This document shows positions 20,617 to 29,936 of a stretch of DNA of 64,000 nt, one piece after another. The stretch's first letter is position 1. Each line of letters starts with the position of its first letter. The notes below the pieces were generated by a model, which saw only the letters and a list, made by a program, of their open reading frames with translations, was not told where the DNA came from and ran no database searches. The translations under genes and the position numbers were made by a program. This DNA is from Planctomycetaceae bacterium (GTDB lineage: Bacteria > Planctomycetota > Planctomycetia > Planctomycetales > Planctomycetaceae), in NCBI GenBank assembly GCA_014762625.1, contig JABURQ010000013.1, positions 1 to 64,000 on the forward strand, written 5' to 3'.

Positions 20617-23600
20617 TTACCAGATGAACTCGGTTCCCCATTGACCGGAGTGCAAGTTGGCTTGTTCTCCGATGGCGGCCTGATACTCGACATAAGTTCG
20701 GAAAGGCCCCATCATCCAGTTCATGGAAGGTCCGAACTGGAACCAGTTTTCGCCGAGGTCGATTCCACGAGCTGAAAATTGGGAACCGGGTGTGCTGGTT
20801 AATCCGGCTTGATAGTCGGCGACTGAGTTTCCGACTTCATAAACCCAGGCTCCCTCAAAATCGACGCTCAGGAGTCTCCGAAAATGATACATGTTCAACC
20901 GGCTTCCCAATTTTGTCCGGAAGCTGTTGAGATCGATATCACTCACACGAAGTGGCGTAACCGAGCCGCCCGTTTCCGTGAAGTCCTGGGCTTGAGCGTG
21001 GAGATACTGTAGGGCGAAGAAGGGTTGAACTCGGACGTTATCCGTTCCAACGGTCACCCCCTGCTCCAACAGGAAGCCGGTATTCCAACCGCGATAGCTT
21101 CCGACATTGTGTTCGGCCAACGCATTCACGACCACCGTTCGATCGGAATCCGAGTCCATCCACCCCGTGAATCCGGTGAAGACCGTGTGCAACATTCCTC
21201 GCTGATCGCGGAGATACAAACCAATTCGGTGTGCGTCGGTATCCACCTTGGAACCCACTTTTGAGGCTTGCACTTGCTGATCTTCGTAGTTGTAGAAGGC
21301 TCCCATGATGGTCTGAGGCCCCAGACACCAGCTCTTCCCAAAGGTATGTCCGATGGTATCCACATCCGTCGAGTTTGCGTTTCCATCGCTGTCAAGCTGG
21401 CCGGCTGTTGCGTATCCGGAATACCATAACTCATCCATACAAGGAAACGCGGGGGAATGATTGTGATGGACCTGATTGCCCAACACGTCCATCAGGTGAC
21501 TCATACTTTGAATTTGATAAGCCGCACTCGTTCCGTAAATCTCGCCGCTTAACTGATCCAGGGCCATTCGGACGGCCGCCGTATTCGGCAACAGGTCGAG
21601 TTGGGTACGCAAGGACTGGATCTGAGCATTGCCCATGTCGAGTTTCACGACATCGAGATACGCTCCGACTCGTTTCTGGTTGTAGGTTCCCCCCTGGGGG
21701 CCATAGGGTGCATCATTCGCCAGCATGAAACCGGCGGAATTGAGCGTAAAGAATGGCAGGGTCCGATAATTGATCAGGTCCTCGGTAAAAGTCGGAGCGG
21801 TATTGACGACCACGCCATTCGATGCAGTGACGTAGGTGTAGCTCGTCCCCGCCGTATAAGCACCATTATTAGGTAGACCGATGACATCGACACTCCCGCC
21901 GTTGAAGGTCGCCATCCCGTTGATTTGAATCAGGTCGTTATCGGTTCCCGCGACAGGACTCGCGGAGGGCTGAATTTCAATTTCTTCCATTGAAGTCGGT
22001 GAGAAGATCACATCCGAATCGATCATGATCGTTCCGATACTGTTCCCAGGAGCGGTCGTTCCGTTGAGTGTGATCGGGTCGCTGGAATTAATCAAACCGT
22101 TCCCTTCGATCCGTGAGTTGGCCTCCGTCACAAAGGAGTTGGAGTTGACCACTCCGTTGTTGACGAGCAGACCGCCATTCATCAGATTCAACGTTGATGA
22201 ATTGAAGGTTCCGCTGGTAGCGAGAGACGCACCGGAGAGAATTTCGGCGTCATCAAAAGTCGTGGTTCCCCCAAGATTTGTTTGACCGCCAGCGAAGGTG
22301 GCGTCGAAGAGGGTCGAACCTCCAATGTCATCATTATAGGTCATGGAGAAGGCGTTGTCCGGGGTATTGGTGACTTGGCCGTTCATGTCCGCCTCGTAAC
22401 CGAATGTCATCAGCGGCTGGAAAAGATTGTCCCCCGGTGAAACGATTGCATTGCTGATAATGTTACCGGAAATCGAGGCACCGTTCATGAAGTTCAGACG
22501 ATTCAGCCCGGCCGTGTCGGCGATCACAATGGCGTCTGTTTCTCCCGATACGCTTCCCGAAATATCGAGATCATTTACTAACGCTGCGTTATAGTCGGTG
22601 GAGTCAATTGTATTGCTGGCAAAAATGAATCCCCCTCCAAAATCCATCATAATTCCGACGCCGTTGGTTCCCGTCGCGGAAACATCACCTCTGACCACAA
22701 TGTCGTGAGAGGCACCACCGCTGGCAAAAATACCAACTCCATTAGTTCCGTTCGCATTGATACTGGTTGCCGTACCGATGTTGACCGTGTTGCCAGTCCC
22801 TCCGACGAAACGGATTCCAGTCCCCGCATCCCCAGAAGCGTTCAGATCCCCGTTCTGAGTGATACTATTGTTACTGGAAAGTATGTAGAGACCGAGACCG
22901 AAGCGATTTCCCGGTGAATAGGAATTATTGTCGGTGACAGTCTGATTGTCTTGATAGTAAGCTCGTCCGAAGTTGTCGCTGAGGACGACGTTGAATCCAA
23001 GGTCGGCAAGAATCGCCAACTCCGCGGGAGAAGCATGGGGAACATTGCGATAATCCTGCCCGAAGACGAGTCCTCGCGTGATGTTTTCATAAGGAATCGC
23101 GGTATGTCCGCCGTCTCCCGCGAGCGGAATCCCACTGCCGCCATAGACATTTACCGCGTTCATTCCCGTAAAGGTGTCGACGCCGCTGATATTCATTACC
23201 TGGCTGAGGAATGGCGAATGGCTATAAGTGGCGACCCCAAGTGTATGTCCAAGTTCGTGGATCGCGATCATTTCCATTGAGGTAGGACTATCGGGAAGCT
23301 GCGTGATCTCACCGGTTCCGAAGCCAAGATTCGCAGGAAAGAAGACATTCCGACCGTCGATGCCTCCATCACGCGCTGGTGTCCCACCCTGTAGTCGTGA
23401 AATTACGTTATGGCTACCACCTGTGACCGCTGACAGCGCGTTGGCGTTAAAAAATGGAGCTGCCGTCACATTAATCATCCGCATGATCGGCGCATCCGCG
23501 TCGGCGGGGTCGAGATTCAATACATCCGACCAATACAGGAACGCGCGATTCATCGCATCAATTTCTGCTTGAGAAAAGACGCTCATCTCGTTGACCTGAT

Positions 23601-23763
23601 AGGTCGTATTGATTGCGTAGGCCGGGCCGTCGGCAGGATCCCAATATTGGACGTTGAAGCCGCCGACTTGAATGGTGGTTTGTGCGTTTGCGGTTGTGGT
23701 CGCAACAAACACCAATAAGAAGATCGGCAAAAAAAGTCTGGTCAATTTTCGGCCCTGAAACAT
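20617..23763 (-). CDS. Autotransporter-like surface metalloprotease
   Basis: The 1048-residue protein has a signal peptide (1 to about 27, ending ANA). A zinc-metalloprotease domain has the HExxH site at residues 169-173 in AIHELGHTLGVATYSH. A passenger of repeated beta-helix-like turns follows (about 270-660: NNSITQNGDLNASGDAGTGI, ATSINANGTNGVGIFASGG), containing many Asn/Gly/Ser residues. The C-terminal ~280 residues look like an outer-membrane beta-barrel with alternating aromatic strands, ending in Trp (GTEFIW), the autotransporter end signature. It would be exported by the Sec system and then cross the outer membrane through its own barrel. It is convergent with the methyltransferase gene and divergent from the SGNH gene. 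Confidence 0.85.
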   Translation of the reverse strand: MFQGRKLTRLFLPIFLLVFVATTTANAQTTIQVGGFNVQYWDPADGPAYAINTTYQVNEMSVFSQAEIDAMNRAFLYWSDVLNLDPADADAPIMRMINVTAAPFFNANALSAVTGGSHNVISRLQGGTPARDGGIDGRNVFFPANLGFGTGEITQLPDSPTSMEMIAIHELGHTLGVATYSHSPFLSQVMNISGVDTFTGMNAVNVYGGSGIPLAGDGGHTAIPYENITRGLVFGQDYRNVPHASPAELAILADLGFNVVLSDNFGRAYYQDNQTVTDNNSYSPGNRFGLGLYILSSNNSITQNGDLNASGDAGTGIRFVGGTGNTVNIGTATSINANGTNGVGIFASGGASHDIVVRGDVSATGTNGVGIMMDFGGGFIFASNTIDSTDYNAALVNDLDISGSVSGETDAIVIADTAGLNRLNFMNGASISGNIISNAIVSPGDNLFQPLMTFGYEADMNGQVTNTPDNAFSMTYNDDIGGSTLFDATFAGGQTNLGGTTTFDDAEILSGASLATSGTFNSSTLNLMNGGLLVNNGVVNSNSFVTEANSRIEGNGLINSSDPITLNGTTAPGNSIGTIMIDSDVIFSPTSMEEIEIQPSASPVAGTDNDLIQINGMATFNGGSVDVIGLPNNGAYTAGTSYTYVTASNGVVVNTAPTFTEDLINYRTLPFFTLNSAGFMLANDAPYGPQGGTYNQKRVGAYLDVVKLDMGNAQIQSLRTQLDLLPNTAAVRMALDQLSGEIYGTSAAYQIQSMSHLMDVLGNQVHHNHSPAFPCMDELWYSGYATAGQLDSDGNANSTDVDTIGHTFGKSWCLGPQTIMGAFYNYEDQQVQASKVGSKVDTDAHRIGLYLRDQRGMLHTVFTGFTGWMDSDSDRTVVVNALAEHNVGSYRGWNTGFLLEQGVTVGTDNVRVQPFFALQYLHAQAQDFTETGGSVTPLRVSDIDLNSFRTKLGSRLNMYHFRRLLSVDFEGAWVYEVGNSVADYQAGLTSTPGSQFSARGIDLGENWFQFGPSMNWMMGPFRTYVEYQAAIGEQANLHSGQWGTEFIW

Positions 23764-24130
23764 CGTCTTCCTCCTTGAGCGACTGTTTCGCTGTTATCCC
23801 CTCAAAACGAGCGTCCGTACCCGCGCCATTCGAGATAACACACCCCCTTCTTCGGACTTTCCTATTCAGAGCATTCACTGGGGTTCCGACGATCACTACT
23901 GTGCGTGCAGCAAAAACTCTTACATGCGGAACAACTACCCCAGCCCCCCCAAACTCTCAGAAAAACACTTCCCCATTTTCTGGAAGCATCGGCTGCGAAT
24001 CATCCGCGCGCGAATGATCATCCGGAATCACCGTGTCGTGTAGGAGAAAATCGCCGTTTGCGATCCGGCGTGCGGGGAAGTATCGTGAGAAATTCACTCT
24101 GTTTGATTCGACCGATGGAAATTCTGACTC
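23764..24130. other. Intergenic region between divergent autotransporter and SGNH genes
   Basis: This 367-base region separates two divergently transcribed genes and must hold both promoters. It contains a C-rich stretch (around 23940) but no recognisable operator, repeat or small gene. No convincing promoter elements were seen. Confidence 0.5.
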
Positions 24131-24820
24131 ATGCTCCGATTGCTGACAGTCTGGTGTCTCCTGCTGAACGGGACAGCGTTTTTCCTGCAGGCGCAAGAGG
24201 TTCCGGAAGCAACCCTTCCCAAAGTGGTGCTGCTTGGTGATTCGATTCGTCTCAGCTACACGTCAACTGTGAAGCAAGAACTCGCTGGGCAAGCGATCAT
24301 TGTGAGTCCCAAACCGAACGGACAGGACAGCCGCAATCTCCTGAAACATTTAGAAGCGTGGGCCATCAAACAACAACCTGACGTCGTACATTTCAACTGC
24401 GGCATTCACGACACAAAAAAGTTTAAAGCGACCGGGAAGTTTCAGGTCTCTCCCGCGGAGTACGAAGCGAACCTACGTCAAATCGTAAAGCGGTTGCGCG
24501 ACGGGACGGAAGCGAAGATCATCTTCGCCACCTCCACCCCCATCCTTGATGACCGCGCCGCCGAGGTCCGCGCCGATCGAGACTACGAACTGCTCAACGC
24601 CAGCATCGAACAATACAACAGCATCGCCAAAAAAGTGATGCGAGAACTCAAGGTTCCGGTCAACGATCTCCATGCGGCCCTTTCAAAACCAATGTCCCCC
24701 GCCACCACAGAATCGTTGATTGTCAACGACGGCGTCCACCTCACTCCCGCAGGGCAACTGCTTCTGGGACGACAGGTCGCTCGGAAGATTCAATCGACAT
24801 GGAAAGAGAACTCGAAATGA
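24131..24820 (+). CDS. Secreted SGNH/GDSL hydrolase
   Basis: The 229-residue protein has a signal peptide (1 to about 22). The block-I GDSI nucleophile is in PKVVLLGDSIRLSYTS, with VVHFNCGIHD in block III and DGVHLTPAGQ in block V, giving the catalytic Ser-Asp-His set. It is likely an esterase or deacetylase acting on acylated polysaccharide. It overlaps the next gene by ATGA. It is related in sequence to the SGNH hydrolase at 34226-34936, for example in IIFATSTPIL against LIFATTTPVP. Confidence 0.9.
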   Translation: MLRLLTVWCLLLNGTAFFLQAQEVPEATLPKVVLLGDSIRLSYTSTVKQELAGQAIIVSPKPNGQDSRNLLKHLEAWAIKQQPDVVHFNCGIHDTKKFKATGKFQVSPAEYEANLRQIVKRLRDGTEAKIIFATSTPILDDRAAEVRADRDYELLNASIEQYNSIAKKVMRELKVPVNDLHAALSKPMSPATTESLIVNDGVHLTPAGQLLLGRQVARKIQSTWKENSK

Positions 24821-25866
24821 AATTCGCCGCACTTTGTTTACTGGCTCTCGTGGGACTGCAAACGCCACCGTCTCTATCGGCTCAGGAAACGACGTTACAA
24901 ACTCACGTCGTGACCATCGAACGTATCTGGGATCGTGCCGCTCATTCGGCGTTCACCGACATCATTCGCTTCCGGGACGATTTCTACTGCACGTTTCGCG
25001 AAGGCTCGGGGCACATTCCGGGACGCAACGGACTCATCCGCGTCATTCGATCTTCGGACGGCATGAACTGGGAATCAGTGGCGCTCCTCGACGAACGGCA
25101 CGTCGATCTGCGCGATCCGAAGTTGAGCGTGACCGCGGATGGGCGTCTGATGGTGAATTGCGGAGCGTCCTATTATCACGACAGCAAACGAGTCGGCATC
25201 GAATCGCGGGTCGCCTTTTACGATCCCGACACCGATAAGTTCAGCAAGCCTCAAAAGGTCATACTGCCGAAAGAGGCCCGGGTTGGCTTCGACTGGCTGT
25301 GGCGAGTGACCTGGCATCAGGGATGGGCATGGGGATGCGTCCAACAGGTTCCCAACGACGGCGAGAGAGCATTGCATCTTGTCCGTAGCCGGGACGCCAT
25401 CCATTACGAATACGTCACTGAATTAGAAATCCCGTTCCCCACCGAAACGACGTTACGGTTCACTGAGGATGGGACCATGCTGGCGATGATGCGTCGTACC
25501 GGAGAGGATCCTCATGGCTGGATCGGCCGCGCGGAGCCCCCTTATATCGACTGGACCTACAAAACGTCGAACCAGTTTTTCGGCGGTCCGAACTTCGTAC
25601 AATTACCGAATGGAGACTGGCTCGCGGGGAGCCGGGTCTATCGTAAGAAAACACCCCGCACCGGGCTTTGGAGACTCGATCCCCAGACCGCTCAGTTCAC
25701 CGACATTCTCGAACTCCCCAGCAACGGCGACACCAGCTATCCGGGATTTGTGATCGATGAGGAGAATAACCGCGTGTGGGTTTCGTATTATTCGTCGCAC
25801 GAAGGGAAGACGGCGATCTATCTGGCCACCTTGAGACTGGACGTCTTAATGTCATCCGAGCCGTGA
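24817..25866 (+). CDS. Secreted sialidase-like beta-propeller protein
   Basis: The 349-residue protein starts at the ATG overlapping the previous TGA. A signal peptide (MKFAALCLLALVGLQTPPSL up to SAQ) is followed by a propeller with BNR-like turns (RVIRSSDGMNWESVALLDE, LRDPKLSVTADGRLMVN, FPTETTLRFTEDGTMLA). The residue pattern fits the sialidase/exo-alpha-sialidase-like superfamily seen widely in planctomycetes. Whether it cleaves sialic acid or another glycan is not evident. It is translationally coupled to the SGNH hydrolase, which suggests joint work on one secreted or environmental glycan. Confidence 0.8.
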   Translation: MKFAALCLLALVGLQTPPSLSAQETTLQTHVVTIERIWDRAAHSAFTDIIRFRDDFYCTFREGSGHIPGRNGLIRVIRSSDGMNWESVALLDERHVDLRDPKLSVTADGRLMVNCGASYYHDSKRVGIESRVAFYDPDTDKFSKPQKVILPKEARVGFDWLWRVTWHQGWAWGCVQQVPNDGERALHLVRSRDAIHYEYVTELEIPFPTETTLRFTEDGTMLAMMRRTGEDPHGWIGRAEPPYIDWTYKTSNQFFGGPNFVQLPNGDWLAGSRVYRKKTPRTGLWRLDPQTAQFTDILELPSNGDTSYPGFVIDEENNRVWVSYYSSHEGKTAIYLATLRLDVLMSSEP

Positions 25867-25910
25867 TCTCCTAACCGGACCTCACCTCTCCTACTGCTTC
25901 ATTGATCCAA

Positions 25911-27272
25911 TCACGTCGGCGGATGAAGTGAGAGCTTGACCCGTTTGACGGCGATCGATTTCTCTCTTTTATCGGAACTACGATTGAGCGCATATTCCGT
26001 CGTGGTGTGGTCAGCTCTGATGGCGAGTTCCACCACCCCGCTATTTGTGTCTGCTGGATCAACCGCGAACGTCACGACCGTGCAACCCTCGGCAGTCGAA
26101 CAGACGGGCGCAACTTCGCGACCGTTGATGAAATAGGTGGTCTTCGAAAACATCTCCGGCGTGATGAAGGCGAGCAAGTAAACCGAAATCCAATGCGGAA
26201 CGCCGGGGCGGACGGGAAGATAGAGATGCGATTCCCGGTCAGGACCCATCCAGCGAAACGTTTCCTTCCCCTTTCCTTCTCGTCCGTGGAAATTATCGCC
26301 AAACAGCTCATCTTCAAAGTTGAGTTCCCACTCGTCTTCCGAGAGGAACCGTTGATCACGTTGGTGACTGTTTCTCCATAATTCCAGGGTCGCCTTCTGG
26401 AGAACTTTTTCCCGCCAGGCAGCATATTTCTTCAGTCCCTCTTCGTAGAGGACCTGATCGAGCGCGACGAGGGAATCGGGAACCTGCGAGATCAGATCCG
26501 CCTCGGTTTGCGAGCTATGCTCTCCCGCGTTAAGAGCCCCCAACCGGCCGGGTGGTAACCAATGACTGTCGAGACTGATGAGACGCGCGAATTCATTGAG
26601 ATCTTTCACGTCGGCGACATATTCAATCCGCGACAAGTTTTTTAGGGCATCTTCGAGAATCGCTTGTTCTCCAAGTTGACTCCATATGACACGATTCAAA
26701 TGATGGCTGCTCAGGAAACGCGTTTGCAGGTTGTAGAAGTTGGACCAGATATAGAACTGATCGATTTGACGACAAAATTCTCCAAACGATAATTCACGAG
26801 CTAACCGATAAGCCGCCATCTGGTCATGACTCAATCCCTTCGAATCATCGAGCGGAATCCGACGAAGATGTTTGTAATGTGAAACGATTCGTTCTCGAGG
26901 GTCGCGCAGCAGAGTATAAAGCACCAATTTTCGCGATTTCACCAACGATTGCATGACGATCCACTCAAAATGGTTCTCAACGATGAGGTCGCAGGACTGC
27001 ATCGACTCGACGTAACGTTGAGACAGGAGCCGAAAGTTGTCCTTAGAAGAGATCTGACCAGCCGCTTTGAGTTGCTGATGTATTTGATAGTCGGCGATCG
27101 ACTTATCGGCCGTGTAAATCGCCGAACGAGGAAAGTGTCGCGACAGGTAATCGGAAAAAGTGGTGCCGCCGCACTTCGGAATGTGCAGGAAGAAATGCAT
27201 CGGTTTCGAGTCTGATGCCTCCGCCGATTCTTCTTGAGAGGCGGAGACTTTGGGCAGGCTTTGAGTGATCAT
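25911..27272 (-). CDS. Sulfotransferase family 2 protein
   Basis: The 453-residue protein has the P-loop-like PAPS-binding segment HIPKCGGTTFSDYLS at residues 30-44 and the 3'-phosphate-binding RDPRERIVSHYKHL region further on, both hallmarks of sulfotransferases that move sulfate from PAPS to carbohydrate. The ATG at 27272 is preferred to the upstream in-frame ATG (13 residues earlier). The C-terminal ~130 residues (from about EEDELFGDNFHGREG-like sequence onward) look like an additional beta-rich domain. It follows the FkbM methyltransferase gene by about 40 bases in the same direction, so the two are probably cotranscribed. Confidence 0.85.
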   Translation of the reverse strand: MITQSLPKVSASQEESAEASDSKPMHFFLHIPKCGGTTFSDYLSRHFPRSAIYTADKSIADYQIHQQLKAAGQISSKDNFRLLSQRYVESMQSCDLIVENHFEWIVMQSLVKSRKLVLYTLLRDPRERIVSHYKHLRRIPLDDSKGLSHDQMAAYRLARELSFGEFCRQIDQFYIWSNFYNLQTRFLSSHHLNRVIWSQLGEQAILEDALKNLSRIEYVADVKDLNEFARLISLDSHWLPPGRLGALNAGEHSSQTEADLISQVPDSLVALDQVLYEEGLKKYAAWREKVLQKATLELWRNSHQRDQRFLSEDEWELNFEDELFGDNFHGREGKGKETFRWMGPDRESHLYLPVRPGVPHWISVYLLAFITPEMFSKTTYFINGREVAPVCSTAEGCTVVTFAVDPADTNSGVVELAIRADHTTTEYALNRSSDKREKSIAVKRVKLSLHPPT

Positions 27273-27313
27273 GATGACATCCCTAACGCTACAGTAACAT
27301 TTTTTCGGCAAGT

Positions 27314-28297
27314 TTATTTTTGACGCCGTAAGTAGATGTCCGAGTGCGGAACGTTATACAGCGATTCTCGATTGAGCGGCGTCAGTTCCGGCAGATGCCC
27401 TTTCCCCTTGAATCCTTCGTGACAGATCCGGAACGGCTCAAATTTCTGTTCGTCGAGCAGGAAATCCCACATCGAGTTGATGTAAGGTGTTCTCTCCGGA
27501 ATGAGCTGCGACGTTGAGGGATCCCACTCCACGATCATTTCCAGTTCCGGAGAACGGCGGATCAATTCCTGAGCTCCCGCAATGACGTAACTCTCCGAGC
27601 CTTCGGCATCAATCAGCATCGATTTGACAGACGAGGCATCCGCAGTAATTCGGTCGAGGGTCCTGCCTTCCGTTTCCACCTCACACAAAATGCCAGTCGG
27701 AACGAACATGCGTTCGGCGTTGAGAGTGCTGGGGGTATTCTTTCCCGACCAAAACGCATCCTCAATCTGTTCCGCCTGCTCGGTCGACGTAAACATATTT
27801 CCTCCGCCGATAAACTGCGGATCGAAGGTGAACCGAATCGGTTGTTCGTCCATGTCTGGAGCCGCGGCAGCACAGAGATATGGAGAGACAATGCCCGGAA
27901 CTCCCCCCCAGAAAATCGATTTTAATAAGTAGCGGAAGACGTGGGGATTGGCTTCGACGGCATAGACCTTCCCCTCACCTCCAACTCGATGGCCTGCCAT
28001 GACTGAGTAGTAGCCGAAGTTGGCTCCAACGTTGACGACAGTGTCGCCGGTGGAAAACGTGGAGAGAAACATCTCGTTCGTCCAGGGCTCGATCTGGCCG
28101 TCCCGGACAATCCCGATCGCCACGTCGATGTTCCAGTTCGGAACGACCAGATAAAATCCGCGCTTCGTTTCCACGAGTAACTCGTCTTCATAAAGCGGGA
28201 CGATTCGACGCGCGGACTTACCGACCAGGGACTGTAGACGTTGCATCAGACTCTCCACAAGGCCGTTCGATTCTTCTGCGGTCGCTTCATCTTCCAT
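27314..28297 (-). CDS. FkbM family methyltransferase
   Basis: The 327-residue cytoplasmic protein has the SAM-binding motif VVNVGANFGYYSVMAG (87-102) and KVYAVEANPHVFRYLLKS, typical of FkbM methyltransferases that methylate sugar hydroxyls or related groups. The C-terminal part includes LIDAEGSESYVIAGAQELIR, another FkbM signature. An AGGAAG ribosome-binding site precedes the ATG. It is upstream of the sulfotransferase and divergent from the glycosyltransferase at 28643. Confidence 0.9.
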   Translation of the reverse strand: MEDEATAEESNGLVESLMQRLQSLVGKSARRIVPLYEDELLVETKRGFYLVVPNWNIDVAIGIVRDGQIEPWTNEMFLSTFSTGDTVVNVGANFGYYSVMAGHRVGGEGKVYAVEANPHVFRYLLKSIFWGGVPGIVSPYLCAAAAPDMDEQPIRFTFDPQFIGGGNMFTSTEQAEQIEDAFWSGKNTPSTLNAERMFVPTGILCEVETEGRTLDRITADASSVKSMLIDAEGSESYVIAGAQELIRRSPELEMIVEWDPSTSQLIPERTPYINSMWDFLLDEQKFEPFRICHEGFKGKGHLPELTPLNRESLYNVPHSDIYLRRQK

Positions 28298-28642
28298 AAC
28301 AACTCTTCCTCAAAACTCAGCGGATCGTTTGACGGCGGAAGTTTAGAGGTGACTCGCCTACTCTGCAATATCCATTTATTCTGATGGAATTCTCTGAACA
28401 TCAGAGGGTTTTACTCAGAACAATCACCACTCTCGTTGTCGTTTGTGGAATTCGAGGGAACGGTTTCATCCTCTGAGAGGAAAGCACTCGAACCACTCTA
28501 GGGATTCCCACCTTGACAGTCTCTGAGATTACTGGTTTCATTGTCGCCCATTGTTCGATAAGCAGGATTCCCAGGCGCTCTGATCTCGGCCAACAGAAAG
28601 CCAGGATGGTCAATTTGCAAATTTGAAGTAGGAAGATTTTCG
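28298..28642. other. Divergent promoter region of the glycan cluster
   Basis: This 345-base region lies between the divergent FkbM and glycosyltransferase genes. It is likely to hold both promoters. I saw no clear -35/-10 pair, repeat, operator palindrome or small gene in it. Confidence 0.45.
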
Positions 28643-29887
28643 ATGGATCGAAAACCTACGGTGCTTCACGTCTCGACATGGAAAGTTCCTTGCGGGATCG
28701 CCACTTACTGCGAGAATCTGGTCCTCTCACTGGAGAGAATTGGGTGGAACAATGAAATTGCCCAATTACACCCCCATGAATGGCCCACCTGTCTGCCCCA
28801 GGAAATCGATCATTGGCGAGATCAGATCGTCAAACAGGCCGAGTCCGCGGACCTCGTCCACGTCCAACACGAGCACGGGCTCTTCGGAAACGCGGTCAGT
28901 AACGGATTTGCCGTCAAACGTTACGGCAGCCTGCTCAAAGAGCTCCATCGGATTAAAAAACCGGTCGTCACGACGTTCCATACCGATGTCTGTACGAATC
29001 CGAAACGAGGGCTTTCCGGAAAACTGAAGCGAATTCGTCTTACTGCTCGCTGGAAAAAGCACGTGACCGGTTATTTCGGCGCGGGACCGGGAAAGAATCA
29101 CGCCATCGTCCACGCCAGAGACACCCGGAAATCGATGGTGAAGCACAGCTTCCCCGCCGACGCCGTCCACGTTCTCCCTCACGCCTGCCTGCCGCCGCGC
29201 AACATCACACTGAGTCAAGCCGACGCCAAGCAGCAATTGGGACTTCCTCGCATCTCCAAAATCATCTCGATTTTTGGATTCGTCGGTCGCTACAAAGGTC
29301 ACGATCTCGCCATCGAGGCACTCGAAAAACTTCCCCAAAAGTATCATCTGGCGATTGTGGGTGGCGCTCATCCGGAGTCGCGGGAGGAGTTCCTGGATGA
29401 GATTCTCACAAACATTCCGGAAAAATTGAAGTCACGGGTTCATATTACCGGCTGGGTGGATCGAGCGACTGCCGATCTCTACTTCGCCGCAACCGATGTT
29501 TGCCTGGCTCCTTATCGGGGCAATACGCTGCTCTCCGGCTCCGGAGCGATTACCTGGGCTTTGAGCTCCGGTCGACCTGTGATCGCCAGCAAAATTGAAG
29601 CGTTTCAACACGTCAATCGTATCGGCGACTGCATGTTTATGGTCTCGCCCGACAACACTAACGAACTGGCGTGGGCTGTTGAAAAAGTTGTCGCTGACCG
29701 GCCTCTACGCGAACGACTTGTCGAGAACGCCAGAAAGTTTACTGAAGAATATTCCTGGGAAAACAGCCTCTCCAAATTGCTGGGTGTCTACCGACAGTGT
29801 GCTCCAGAACTGGCCACACACTGCGAACTGCCAACGATGAAGCCCGATCAGGAAATCGTGAGCTACGACTGGAAAAAAGCCTCGTAG
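28643..29887 (+). CDS. Group 1 (GT4-type) glycosyltransferase
   Basis: The 414-residue protein has a two-domain GT-B fold. The N-terminal half begins TVLHVSTWKVPCGIATYCEN, typical of sugar-nucleotide-dependent glycosyltransferases, and contains VHVQHEHGLFGNAV. The C-terminal GT4 signature includes FVGRYKGHDLAIEALEKLP, VCLAPYRGNTLLSGSGAITW and a conserved donor-binding Glu region. It is preceded by an AGGAAG ribosome-binding site. It is first of three plus-strand genes with an ABC exporter and a second glycosyltransferase. Confidence 0.9.
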   Translation: MDRKPTVLHVSTWKVPCGIATYCENLVLSLERIGWNNEIAQLHPHEWPTCLPQEIDHWRDQIVKQAESADLVHVQHEHGLFGNAVSNGFAVKRYGSLLKELHRIKKPVVTTFHTDVCTNPKRGLSGKLKRIRLTARWKKHVTGYFGAGPGKNHAIVHARDTRKSMVKHSFPADAVHVLPHACLPPRNITLSQADAKQQLGLPRISKIISIFGFVGRYKGHDLAIEALEKLPQKYHLAIVGGAHPESREEFLDEILTNIPEKLKSRVHITGWVDRATADLYFAATDVCLAPYRGNTLLSGSGAITWALSSGRPVIASKIEAFQHVNRIGDCMFMVSPDNTNELAWAVEKVVADRPLRERLVENARKFTEEYSWENSLSKLLGVYRQCAPELATHCELPTMKPDQEIVSYDWKKAS

Positions 29888-29936
29888 TCGGGCGTCTTCA
29901 TCTGGGTTCACGAAACACCTCAAAAACAGCGACACC

